Source: an uncultured Rhodospirillaceae bacterium (GTDB lineage: Bacteria; Pseudomonadota; Alphaproteobacteria; Rhodospirillales; UBA2165). From it: 41,553 nt of DNA. Under the pieces are notes generated by a model that was not told where the DNA came from, made no database searches, and worked only from the letters and a program-made list of their open reading frames with translations. Made by a program: the position numbers and the translations under genes. This document shows positions 16,223-24,085 of this stretch, in pieces. Within the stretch, counting starts at the first letter, position 1. The number at the start of each line of letters is the position of its first letter. The stretch lies in the NCBI GenBank assembly GCA_913020445.1, contig CAJWAR010000038.1:1-41553 (forward strand). The letters run 5' to 3'.

Positions 16223-17506
16223 ATGCCAATATTGAAACTTCTAAAATATGCTTTAATCGCTGCTTGCCTAAGTGTCGGCGCGGCGCCTGGCGTTGATGCC
16301 CAAACGCCGACCCAGAAGCAAATGGCGGAGAACTCGATGGCACGCGGTGTGGCGATGGCGCAACGCAAGCAGTGGCCGCTGGCGATTAAATATTTTAAAG
16401 CCGCTTTTCAGGCGACGCCAACCGATCCCCGGGTGTTGTTTAATCTCGGGTTGGCTCATGACCGGGCAGGGGGGCGTTCATTGGTTGCGGCGGCTTGGTA
16501 CCGCGCCTTTTTGATCGCCGCACCCGAAGCCGGTAACAGTGCCAAAGTACAAAAGCGGGTGGTCGATCTAGAGATCGAAACCGAATCCCAGATCGCCCGC
16601 CTGTTGCAAACCGCACAAACGATAGCCTCGCAAGTTTCAGGCAAAGGTAAAACCACCGTGCTGGACCGGATTGCGCGGGCGCATGCGGAAAACGGCGATA
16701 TTGCTTCTGCCCAACAAGCATCCCAAAGCATCAAAAATGCCGGCCGTCAAAGTGCGTGGTCGCAAGCTTTAATCGCTGCCTTGCAGGCGCGTAGCGGATT
16801 GTTTGATCAGGCTGCAAGCCTGGCCAAATCTATCCGTTCCCGCCCGGCGCAAGCCTGGGCCTTGGCGGAGATCGCGGTGCTCAACGCCGGCAAAGGGGAC
16901 TTTGCTGCCGCCCTTGCCTTGGTCGAAAATGTGCGGGGCCGGGAAGGTGCTTGGGCTTTATCGCGTATCGCTTCGTTACAAGCACAGGCGAATGATAGCG
17001 AAGGTGCGCGGGCAACGTTGAAGAAAATAGCCAAGTCGCAGCCCGGCTTACGTCTGGTTGTCCTGGCTCATTTGGCGGCGGCATTGGGAAGCACCGGACA
17101 GCCCTGGCACATTGATCAGGCAAAAACGCATCTCGAAGAAATTATGACCGAAGCCAACAAAGTTAAAAACTTTAAAGCCAAATTGGATGTCTATCTGCAA
17201 GTCATTAAGGCGCGGCTCAGCCTAACGGATGTTGCCGGGGCTGAAGCGGTGCAGCGGCTGGTAACCTCCGAGCCCCATAAGACCGCCGGGCTGCGCGCCA
17301 TCGCCGAAAGTAACAAGCAGTTTAAAACTGCCGAGCTTTATCGCTGGTCAGGGCTGGCCCTGCAAATGGCGAACTCCGCCCAGCTCGGTAATCTGGCCCA
17401 ACTACTGACCCAGGCCAAACTTCAGGCCCCGGAGAAAGGTGCCCTGTCGATTGCCAAAATTGCCGAAAAAAGTGCGCGGATGCTGCGTCAATTCCGCCAA
17501 CCTTAG
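16223..17506 (+). CDS. exported TPR-like helical repeat protein
   Basis: 427 residues. The signal peptide MPILKLLKYALIAACLSVGA...VDA is followed by a TPR pair (MARGVAMAQRKQWPLAIKYF, VLFNLGLAHDRAG). Further alpha-helical repeats follow with regular Ala-rich helices (WALAEIAVLNAGKGDFAAAL, GAWALSRIASLQAQANDSEG). The repeat period is close to 33 residues. It follows the 764-residue TPR gene by 12 bases and probably works with it as an exported scaffold. The enzymatic role, if any, cannot be seen. Confidence 0.8.
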   Translation: MPILKLLKYALIAACLSVGAAPGVDAQTPTQKQMAENSMARGVAMAQRKQWPLAIKYFKAAFQATPTDPRVLFNLGLAHDRAGGRSLVAAAWYRAFLIAAPEAGNSAKVQKRVVDLEIETESQIARLLQTAQTIASQVSGKGKTTVLDRIARAHAENGDIASAQQASQSIKNAGRQSAWSQALIAALQARSGLFDQAASLAKSIRSRPAQAWALAEIAVLNAGKGDFAAALALVENVRGREGAWALSRIASLQAQANDSEGARATLKKIAKSQPGLRLVVLAHLAAALGSTGQPWHIDQAKTHLEEIMTEANKVKNFKAKLDVYLQVIKARLSLTDVAGAEAVQRLVTSEPHKTAGLRAIAESNKQFKTAELYRWSGLALQMANSAQLGNLAQLLTQAKLQAPEKGALSIAKIAEKSARMLRQFRQP

Positions 17507-17517
17507 AAGTATTTACC

Positions 17518-17535
17518 AAAGTTCCTGGAACCTTT
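17518..17535. repeat. CCTGG-centred short palindrome
   Basis: AAAGTTCCTGGAACCTTT lies between the TPR operon and the oxidoreductase gene. It shares its core (GTTCCTGGAACCTTTA) with the longer palindrome at 27431-27463, one base short of perfect symmetry. Confidence 0.6.
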
Positions 17536-17590
17536 ACAAAAAATTAGTTTAGACTTAAACTAATTTGGAAATAATGAGCTGGAGCTTTAA

Positions 17591-19042
17591 ATGTGGAAAC
17601 CGCCTGAAAAAATTAAATACGAACCTGAGCCGGGTGAGTGGCCGAGCAAACCTGAGGCAGCGGACTCCCTGTGGTTCAGTCCCATCGACTTTGGCAATTT
17701 GCACCTCGAACAACGCACTTGGATTCCAGCAATGGTGCCGTGGCGCTCGACCGAGGAAGGCATTGTTACCGATCGGGTGCTGGCGTGGTATGAGCGTTTT
17801 GCCCAAGGCCGGCCCGGCTGCATCGTCGTTGAGGCAACCGGTGTTCGCGACGTGCCCAGCGGCCCGCTGATGCGCATTGGTCATGACCGGTTCGTTCCCG
17901 GATTGAAAGAGCTCGCCGATACGGTGCATCGCGCCAGTGATGGCCGGACTAAACTGTTTATTCAGCTGATTGATTTTCTATCGATCCGCCGCCGTCCGGC
18001 ACCGGATAAATATTTTCAGCGTTTTCTCAAAATCACTGATGAACATCGCGCGGCGCTCGGTGCAGAGGATTGGCCGGACGAAAAAATCCGCGATCATCTA
18101 AGCGCGCTGGATGGTGCGGCCCTCGATGATATATTGACCGAGCGTGAGCTTGATGATTTGCGCATGGGGACGCGGGAACGGGTGACCGATGTCGAGTTTG
18201 AGCATATTCGTGAGCTGCCGCAAGTCCTGCCCGGGATATTTGCCGATGCCGCCGAGCGGGCGCAGAAGGCCGGGATCGACGGCGTCGAGTTGCATTATGC
18301 CCATGCGTATACGATGGCATCCTTTCTAAGCCGAAAAAATGATCGTGAAGATGGCTATGGCGGTGCCCGTGAAAACCGGGTGCGCCTGCCGCTGGAAGTT
18401 TACGCCGCCGTGCGGGAGCGGGTGGGCGATGACTATCCGGTCGGCTGCCGTTATCTCGCTGATGAAATTATTGCCAATGGCAGCGATGTTGAAGACGCAG
18501 CCTATTTCGGTGTCGAGTTTGCCAAGGCTGGCATGGATTTCCTCTCCATGTCTCGCGGCGGCAAGTTTGATGACGCCAAACAGCCGGGTGTCGGCGAGGC
18601 GGCTTATCCTTATACCGGCGAGAGCGGCTATGAATGTATTCCGGCTTACATTTCGGACAGCTTTGGCCCTTATGGCCGCAATATCCAGCCGACTGCCTTC
18701 ATTAGAAAAGCCGTCCGCGATGCCGGCTTTGAGACGCCCGTGGTTGTCGCCGGTGGTATTCACGGATTTGAATTGGCCGAAAAAATTCTGCAAAGCGGCG
18801 AAGCGGATATTGTCGCCTCGGCCCGCCAATCACTCGCTGACCCGGACTGGTTCATGAAAGCCAAAGCGGGCAGGGGCGAGGATGTGCGCCTCTGCACTTA
18901 TTCGAATTATTGCGAAGGGCTCGATCAGAAACACAAGATCGTCACCTGCAAGCTCTGGGATCGCGTCGACATGGATCAGCCCGACATACAGAAATCTGAA
19001 GATGGCAAACGCCGCCTGGTTGCTCCCGACTGGCAGGCGTGA
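17591..19042 (+). CDS. NADH:flavin oxidoreductase (Old Yellow Enzyme family)
   Basis: 483 residues. It is an FMN-binding TIM barrel. The catalytic/substrate segment is GIDGVELHYAHAYTMASFLS followed by the family signature RKNDREDGYGG, with VVVAGGIHG and EADIVASARQSLADPDW forming the phosphate-binding end. A Cys group near the C-terminus (LCTYSNYCEGLDQKHKIVTC) resembles part of the [4Fe-4S] ligand set of 2,4-dienoyl-CoA reductase-type members, but the FAD/NADPH domain of those enzymes is absent. It probably reduces an activated C=C bond. GGAG lies 7 bases before the ATG. It leads an apparent operon with the next two or three genes. Confidence 0.88.
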   Translation: MWKPPEKIKYEPEPGEWPSKPEAADSLWFSPIDFGNLHLEQRTWIPAMVPWRSTEEGIVTDRVLAWYERFAQGRPGCIVVEATGVRDVPSGPLMRIGHDRFVPGLKELADTVHRASDGRTKLFIQLIDFLSIRRRPAPDKYFQRFLKITDEHRAALGAEDWPDEKIRDHLSALDGAALDDILTERELDDLRMGTRERVTDVEFEHIRELPQVLPGIFADAAERAQKAGIDGVELHYAHAYTMASFLSRKNDREDGYGGARENRVRLPLEVYAAVRERVGDDYPVGCRYLADEIIANGSDVEDAAYFGVEFAKAGMDFLSMSRGGKFDDAKQPGVGEAAYPYTGESGYECIPAYISDSFGPYGRNIQPTAFIRKAVRDAGFETPVVVAGGIHGFELAEKILQSGEADIVASARQSLADPDWFMKAKAGRGEDVRLCTYSNYCEGLDQKHKIVTCKLWDRVDMDQPDIQKSEDGKRRLVAPDWQA

Positions 19043-19054
19043 TTATTATAAGCG

Positions 19055-20245
19055 ATGAAAATCGCTTTATTTTTCGCCGCAGTAGTGATTGCCGCTCCCG
19101 CCGCGGAGGCGCGCGAAATCCGCATGCTGGAGCGCTTTAATGTCGGTGACTACGTAAAATTTGGGCCGACTAAGCCGCACAAATTTCAACCCCATTCAAA
19201 TCCCAGCGTCTTAACCCGGGCCGGCAATGAGCTGTTTAACCAGCGCGGCAATCTCGAAGCGGTGGAAGCGGCCAAAGCTTATGTGGCGAAATATCCGGGC
19301 ACGACGGCGATGATGCTGATCGACCGCGGTAAAATTATCTTCGAGGCCTATCAGGGCATGGGCAACGAGGCCCACGAATTTTACAGCATGAGCATTGCCA
19401 AGAGCATGACCAGCCTCGCCATCGGCAAGGCGCTGTGTAATGGCGTGCTCAAAAGTCTGGATGTGCTCACCGGTGATATCGTGCCCGAGCTTAAGATCAA
19501 TAATTACGGCCCCAGCACCATGCGGCATTTGCTGACGATGAGTTCCGGCGCTTTTATGACGGTGATTGGCGGACGGCCGAAATATCGCAGCGGTATCGGC
19601 TGGCGGGCCAAAACCGGCAAGCCTTACGGCGGACCCTCCTGGCCAATCCGGCTCGGCCAAATCACCATCAGCGATGTGTTGTGGGGGAAGGTTTGGGACA
19701 TCACCGAAAATAAAAATCACGCCGCCCCGGGCGAGGTCTTCCTCTATCGCAATACCGAACCCATGGTGATGAGCAAAATCATTGAACGATTAACCGGCAA
19801 GAGCCTCGCCGCCTATTTCGATAAACATGTCTGGCAGCAAGTCCGCGGTGCCGGGACCGGTCATTGGGAAGCTGATATTGCCGGCACGACATTGGCGATG
19901 TCCGGCTTTCAAGTGAGCTTAAGAGATTGGGGCCGCATTGCGCTCTGGATTTTGGCGGAGCATAAAAAACCGGGCTGTTTTGGTGATTATCTCCGCCAAG
20001 CGACGACCACCCAGATTAAAACCTCCGGCCTTGGTGGTTCGGCCAAAACGCCGTTCAAAGGCTATGGGTATCAATGGTGGACCGATCATCCATTCGCGCC
20101 CGGTTTCTGGGGTAAGGGTCATGCGGGTCAAGAATTGGCGATCAACCCTGAGAGCCAGAAAGTTCTCATCAAGTTCGGCTATCGGGTTTACCCGGGCGTC
20201 AGCAGCGGTATCACCAAGCTCTATCGCAATTGGCATAAAAACTGA
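19055..20245 (+). CDS. exported serine hydrolase, class C beta-lactamase fold
   Basis: 396 residues. The signal peptide is MKIALFFAAVVIAAPAAEA. The SxxK nucleophile motif is S113-I-A-K116 in YSMSIAKSMTS. The second motif is YRN in FLYRNTEPMVM, and GHAGQ stands in for the third (KTG-like) motif. Relatives include esterases and peptidases as well as beta-lactamases, so a beta-lactamase role should not be assumed. It begins 12 bases after the oxidoreductase stop. Confidence 0.87.
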   Translation: MKIALFFAAVVIAAPAAEAREIRMLERFNVGDYVKFGPTKPHKFQPHSNPSVLTRAGNELFNQRGNLEAVEAAKAYVAKYPGTTAMMLIDRGKIIFEAYQGMGNEAHEFYSMSIAKSMTSLAIGKALCNGVLKSLDVLTGDIVPELKINNYGPSTMRHLLTMSSGAFMTVIGGRPKYRSGIGWRAKTGKPYGGPSWPIRLGQITISDVLWGKVWDITENKNHAAPGEVFLYRNTEPMVMSKIIERLTGKSLAAYFDKHVWQQVRGAGTGHWEADIAGTTLAMSGFQVSLRDWGRIALWILAEHKKPGCFGDYLRQATTTQIKTSGLGGSAKTPFKGYGYQWWTDHPFAPGFWGKGHAGQELAINPESQKVLIKFGYRVYPGVSSGITKLYRNWHKN

Positions 20246-20264
20246 TTTGCCATATACTAAAACG

Positions 20265-20738
20265 ATGAAAAAATTAGCGCCTTTGCTTTTGATTTTGCTT
20301 GGTGGCTGCCAGTTTTGGATCGCCGGCAACAATACCGATATGACGGCCTACGTGACCGGCGGTGGGACGGCTGATCCGCTGGCCGGCACCACCGTCTATA
20401 AATTCGATATCGTTGGCACCGGCATCAACTGCAGTGGCACATCCTGGCCCAATCGGCAGCGACGCAGCGCCCAACAACCAGAGGCTTTTACGCAGATCAC
20501 CTGCAACGATGGACGTACCGGCAAAGGCGAATCCAAACTGGTTACCGCCGATACCGGTGTCTCGAAAGGAACTGATTCCTGCGGTAATAAATTCGTCTTC
20601 GATTTCAGCGTCAATAAATTTTTCATCGATGAAAAAGAAGTGGAATACCGGGACAAGGTCAAACAAGGTGGCGGCTACTGGAATGATAAATGCGTCGCCA
20701 GCACCGACGCTCCAGCCCACACCGATCCGTTGATGTAG
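20265..20738 (+). CDS. small predicted lipoprotein
   Basis: 157 residues from the ATG at 20265, set by the signal peptide: MKKLAPLLLILLGGC contains a lipobox with Cys15 as the lipidated residue. The same frame is open far upstream, but only as a shadow of the serine hydrolase gene. The mature part has several Cys (in GTGINCSGTSW, FTQITCNDGRTGKGE, GTDSCGNKFVFD, WNDKCVAS) that could form disulfides. No family is recognised. It lies 19 bases after the hydrolase, probably in the same transcript. Confidence 0.78.
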   Translation: MKKLAPLLLILLGGCQFWIAGNNTDMTAYVTGGGTADPLAGTTVYKFDIVGTGINCSGTSWPNRQRRSAQQPEAFTQITCNDGRTGKGESKLVTADTGVSKGTDSCGNKFVFDFSVNKFFIDEKEVEYRDKVKQGGGYWNDKCVASTDAPAHTDPLM

Positions 20739-20833
20739 GTTAATTTTATGAGTTAATCGGCACGGCAACTCGCCAAATTGCGGCGAAGAGGGGTTGCCGA
20801 CGGGGACTAAACGATTTATCCACTCGATCTAGT

Positions 20834-21454
20834 ATGCCGATAAATAAATTAATCGAAGGCTTCCAGGCCTTCCGCAAAACTTACTACGAAAGTCAGCCGG
20901 ATTTTTACCGTTCGCTGATCGAGAACGGCCAGCGCCCGGATGTCATGGTCATCGCCTGTTCCGATAGCCGGGTTAACCCCTCCATCATCGCTAAAGCCGA
21001 GCCGGGCGAACTGTTTATTGTCCGCAATGTCGCCAATCTGGTGCCGCCTTATGAGCCGGACAGCCGCTATCACGGCACCAGCGCCGCCTTGGAATATGCG
21101 GTGCAGGATTTGGCGGTATCGCACATTATTGTCCTCGGCCATTCTCATTGCGGCGGCATTCGCCGGTTGTTGGAAGGTGATGAAGCGGAGGAAACCCGTG
21201 AATTTATCGACAGCTGGATGTCAATTGTTGATCTGGCGCGGGGTGGGGCACTCGATGACGAAGCAGAAATCCGCGCTGCCGAGCGCAATGCGGTGACAGT
21301 CTCACTGAACAATCTGTTGAGCTTTCCCTGGGTGCGCGACCGGGTCTATGACAACAAGTTGACGCTGCACGGCTGGTGGTTCGATCTCGAAGCCGGTGAA
21401 CTGCTCGAACATAAAACCGGCGGCGCCTGGACCGAACTGGTCGGGCAGGGGTAG
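20834..21454 (+). CDS. beta-class carbonic anhydrase
   Basis: 206 residues, the normal size of bacterial beta-carbonic anhydrases (CO2 + H2O to bicarbonate). The zinc ligands are Cys42, His103 and Cys106 (ACSDSR, LGHSHCGG). The Asp44-Arg46 dyad in CSDSR is intact. The active-site segment FIVRNVANLVPPYE and HGTSAALEYAVQDL also match. It is separated from the lipoprotein by 95 bases, so it may have its own promoter. Confidence 0.95.
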   Translation: MPINKLIEGFQAFRKTYYESQPDFYRSLIENGQRPDVMVIACSDSRVNPSIIAKAEPGELFIVRNVANLVPPYEPDSRYHGTSAALEYAVQDLAVSHIIVLGHSHCGGIRRLLEGDEAEETREFIDSWMSIVDLARGGALDDEAEIRAAERNAVTVSLNNLLSFPWVRDRVYDNKLTLHGWWFDLEAGELLEHKTGGAWTELVGQG

Positions 21455-21460
21455 GGGCTT

Positions 21461-21479
21461 AAGTGTACCTGGTACACTT
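21461..21479. repeat. CCTGG-centred 19-bp palindrome
   Basis: AAGTGTACC and GGTACACTT form perfect 9-bp arms around a single T. It begins 6 bases after the carbonic anhydrase stop and marks the left border of the A+T-rich reverse-transcriptase island. A GTCCCC motif in opposite orientation to the GGGGACATCTT at 127-137 follows at 21495-21503 (AAGATGTCC) and on. Confidence 0.65.
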
Positions 21480-21520
21480 TTCATGTTGCCAACAAGATGT
21501 CCCCGTTCGTAAAAAACTGT

Positions 21521-21543
21521 CACCCCGGACTTGATCCGGGGTC
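21521..21543. repeat. palindromic intergenic repeat (REP-like)
   Basis: CCCCGGA and TCCGGGG (21523-21529, 21535-21541) form a hairpin with a CTTGA loop, inside GTCACCCCGG...CCGGGGTCC. This wording is familiar as a dispersed intergenic element of alphaproteobacteria. It could also act as a terminator for the carbonic anhydrase transcript, though no T-run follows. Confidence 0.6.
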
Positions 21544-21634
21544 CAAAGTAATTAGCGAGGTAACAGAGGTAAGTATTATTGAGAACGTAATCTTATAATT
21601 TGTCCTACAGATACCAATAAAAATTGATATAAAA

Positions 21635-21663
21635 TTCGATATTTCAACCAGTTGCTATATAAT
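21635..21663 (+). promoter_or_regulatory. possible sigma-70 promoter of the reverse-transcriptase operon
   Basis: A perfect TATAAT is at 21658-21663, about 33 bases before the first possible start codon. The hexamer 17 bases upstream (TTCGAT, 21635-21640) matches the -35 box poorly. The -10 box is persuasive in context, but the whole region is A+T rich, so chance is not excluded. Confidence 0.35.
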
Positions 21664-21695
21664 CACGATAAACTATCACATTCCTTTAGCTGAAA

Positions 21696-23324
21696 TTGAA
21701 AAAGGACAATTTGGTCGTGGCAAAAAATATGAAACCCTATTTTGATGCTGCCGTGAAAAACATTGTAAGCCACGGCGATACTGATATTTTCCCATATCCC
21801 ATAGAGAACCATGTTCTTTTCGACTCGGAAAAAGAATTAGTAAAACTTCTTAGAAACGCCTATTCCAATTTTGATGAATATTTCGCAGTAAATTCTCCAA
21901 GTCACATCACAACGCTTTCACCAGTTGGTTACACCGGATTTAGATGGGCCAGTCAACTTGATCCGTTTTGGAATGCATATTTTTTGGGCGTTGTTCTTGC
22001 GATCGCCGAGGAAATCGAATCATCAAGAATTCCGATCAAAAACAAAACTATTTTCTCATATCGGATAAATCCCGTCGGGAAAAAGTCCAAGATTTTTGAT
22101 GACAAGATTGGGTGGCCAGAATTTGTTGAACGCTCGAAAGAATTGGCATCCGAACATAATTATGTTCTTTGTGTGGACATCGCAGATTGTTATACGCGAA
22201 TTCCTCATCACCGACTTGAGAACGCTTTAAAACAGTTGAAAATAAGAAATTCTGGGCCGGCTCATATTAAAGAAATACTCTCAAATTTCTCTGATACTAG
22301 ATCCACGGGTGTACCAATTGGTGGGCCGGCAGCAAGGATATTGGTAGAGCTTGTATTGAACATGACCGATAAATTGTTGGCGTCTAACGGAGTAATTTTC
22401 TGCCGTTTTGCCGATGACTATCACGAATTTTGCAAAAGCCATGATGATGCGTACGCGAAACTAACATTTATTTCAGAGAAACTATTGCGGAACGAGAGGC
22501 TGTCGCTCCAGAAAGCGAAGACAAGAATAATGTCATCTGAAGAGTTCTTAAGCGCACAGTCAATTTTGGAAACGAGAGAGGATGACGATGACCATACTGA
22601 TGAGCGAGACTTTATGAATATATCGCTACGTTATGATCCATATTCTGATGATCGGGATGAACGATATGATCAATTAAAAGCAGAGCTAAAAAAGTTCGAT
22701 ATATTGGGGATGCTTAATCGTGAACTGCAAAAAACCAGAACGCATGGCGTATTAGCAAAGCGCCTAATAAAATCCATTCAGCATTTAAAAAAACCGGTTA
22801 AGAACAATGCCGCACTTACTTTAATCGAAAACCTAGATATTCTTTATCCATTATTTCCCATAGTAGCCACGACAATTAAGTCAATTTTCTTTGAGTTGCC
22901 GGACGTCACACAGAACAAAATTTGCCAAGTGCTCCGAGAGGGGATTAGCTCACGAAACCACGTTTTCCAAATTGAAATGCATTTGGCGTATGCGGCCCGA
23001 GTTCTAGGAGAATCAAAAACTCCAGAAAATGAAGACGCGTTGGTTGATATTTTTAATAATAGTACGAGCAATATGGTCCGAAGAGATGTGATTTTGATTA
23101 TGTCAAAATGGAGAGTATTTTACTGGTTATCAGACCTTATGAACGATTTTAATAGTTTAGGTGCTTGGGAAAGGCGAGCATTTATTATTGCCTCATATCA
23201 ACTTGATGATGCAGGGAGTCATTGGCGAGACCATATGAAGAACAGGTTTAATGATTTCGAATTGTTGGTGCGAGATTGGGCTGCTGAGAAATCTCAAATC
23301 AAGGAATGGCAGGTGCCAATATGA
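21696..23324 (+). CDS. reverse transcriptase with helical-repeat C-terminus (candidate defence RT)
   Basis: 542 residues from TTG 21696. TTG 21711, GTG 21717 (AAGGA 10 bases upstream) and ATG 21729 are other starts, and the true one is unclear. Numbering from 21696: GDTDIFPYPIENH at 27-39; RT motif A with D161 in VDIADCYTRI; motif B GVPIGGPAARIL at 205-216; the catalytic FADD at 238-241; motif D around LQKAKTRIM. From about residue 310 the protein is a chain of amphipathic helices like HEAT or alpha-repeat regions. That layout is known from Abi and 'unknown group' RTs with anti-phage activity. It has no group II intron maturase or HNH domain, and I see no retron msr-msd. The stop overlaps the next gene's ATG. 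Base composition is clearly A+T richer than flanking genes, suggesting transfer. Confidence 0.9.
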   Translation: MKKDNLVVAKNMKPYFDAAVKNIVSHGDTDIFPYPIENHVLFDSEKELVKLLRNAYSNFDEYFAVNSPSHITTLSPVGYTGFRWASQLDPFWNAYFLGVVLAIAEEIESSRIPIKNKTIFSYRINPVGKKSKIFDDKIGWPEFVERSKELASEHNYVLCVDIADCYTRIPHHRLENALKQLKIRNSGPAHIKEILSNFSDTRSTGVPIGGPAARILVELVLNMTDKLLASNGVIFCRFADDYHEFCKSHDDAYAKLTFISEKLLRNERLSLQKAKTRIMSSEEFLSAQSILETREDDDDHTDERDFMNISLRYDPYSDDRDERYDQLKAELKKFDILGMLNRELQKTRTHGVLAKRLIKSIQHLKKPVKNNAALTLIENLDILYPLFPIVATTIKSIFFELPDVTQNKICQVLREGISSRNHVFQIEMHLAYAARVLGESKTPENEDALVDIFNNSTSNMVRRDVILIMSKWRVFYWLSDLMNDFNSLGAWERRAFIIASYQLDDAGSHWRDHMKNRFNDFELLVRDWAAEKSQIKEWQVPI

Positions 23325-24037
23325 TTTCTGAAACGACATTTGCAAATCGATATACATCTTTCTGGCGCGAGTTGCTGCCAAATTCTGATCGAGCAATTCG
23401 GCGAATCAACTTATCTGTCGAGCGATTTTGTATGCCGGTGAGGGAATTATCTGCAGCAGATCGTCGCGGATATATCAATGAAGTCGCATTCGCTGTTTTC
23501 TCCAGTTCGTTCTCCTCGGAAACAAATTCATTCGAAAAATTGACGAAAATTCAGATGAGTGAAATATATAAAAATGTTAGGAAGCAATTACTAAAATATA
23601 AAGGTATCGAAAATAAGCAGGTTGTGAGACCTCGGGCGAGCGAAGCACCAGAAGTCACTGCATTAATTTCAAATTTGAAGCAAATCAAAGAAATCAAGCA
23701 ATTCAATGGTAAAATGATTACTGCGCCGAATTTTGATGGTTGCGGTTTTATTGATGGGTGCAGAGGGGATTTGTTAATCGGCAAATCGATAATCGAAGTG
23801 AAAGCAGGCGATAGAAATTTCCGATCTACCGATTTTAGACAATTACTTGTTTATTTGGCTCTAAATTACCTTTCAAAACAATATGTGCTTGATGAAGTAG
23901 GATTGGTAAATCCTAGATTGGGTACTTTCGTTGTTATGCCGGTGGATAATATGTGCATGGAGATGGGGGGACGATCCGGAGCAGAACTTTTGAGCGATAT
24001 TGTTTACTATGCCTCCAGTGGTGACATATCCGTATAA
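23321..24037 (+). CDS. PD-(D/E)XK nuclease-like protein paired with the RT
   Basis: 238 residues from ATG 23321, which overlaps the RT stop (ATGA). An in-frame ATG at 23306 is less likely because AAGGA abuts it. The nuclease-like core is at 140-182: D150 in GCRGDLLIG, E159 and K161 in SIIEVKAGD, then the helix FRQLLVYLALNY with Q174. E54 (GYINEVAF) may be the N-terminal helix Glu seen in this superfamily. The N-terminal 130 residues are helical and unrecognised. Overlap and shared A+T-rich composition show it travels with the RT. The likely role is an effector or processing nuclease; this is inferred. Confidence 0.8.
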   Translation: MISETTFANRYTSFWRELLPNSDRAIRRINLSVERFCMPVRELSAADRRGYINEVAFAVFSSSFSSETNSFEKLTKIQMSEIYKNVRKQLLKYKGIENKQVVRPRASEAPEVTALISNLKQIKEIKQFNGKMITAPNFDGCGFIDGCRGDLLIGKSIIEVKAGDRNFRSTDFRQLLVYLALNYLSKQYVLDEVGLVNPRLGTFVVMPVDNMCMEMGGRSGAELLSDIVYYASSGDISV

Positions 24038-24085
24038 GCTTAAGATTCCAGCTTTACATAAACTTGGCTGTCATATTACTCAATC

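Noticed and set aside
19055..20245. Calling the serine hydrolase an antibiotic-resistance beta-lactamase
   Set aside because: The SxxK and YxN motifs are shared with esterases and peptidases, and the third motif is not the usual KTG.
21696..23324. Retron or group II intron RT
   Set aside because: No msr-msd inverted repeats were seen upstream and there is no maturase or HNH domain; the helical-repeat C-terminus fits Abi-like RTs better.
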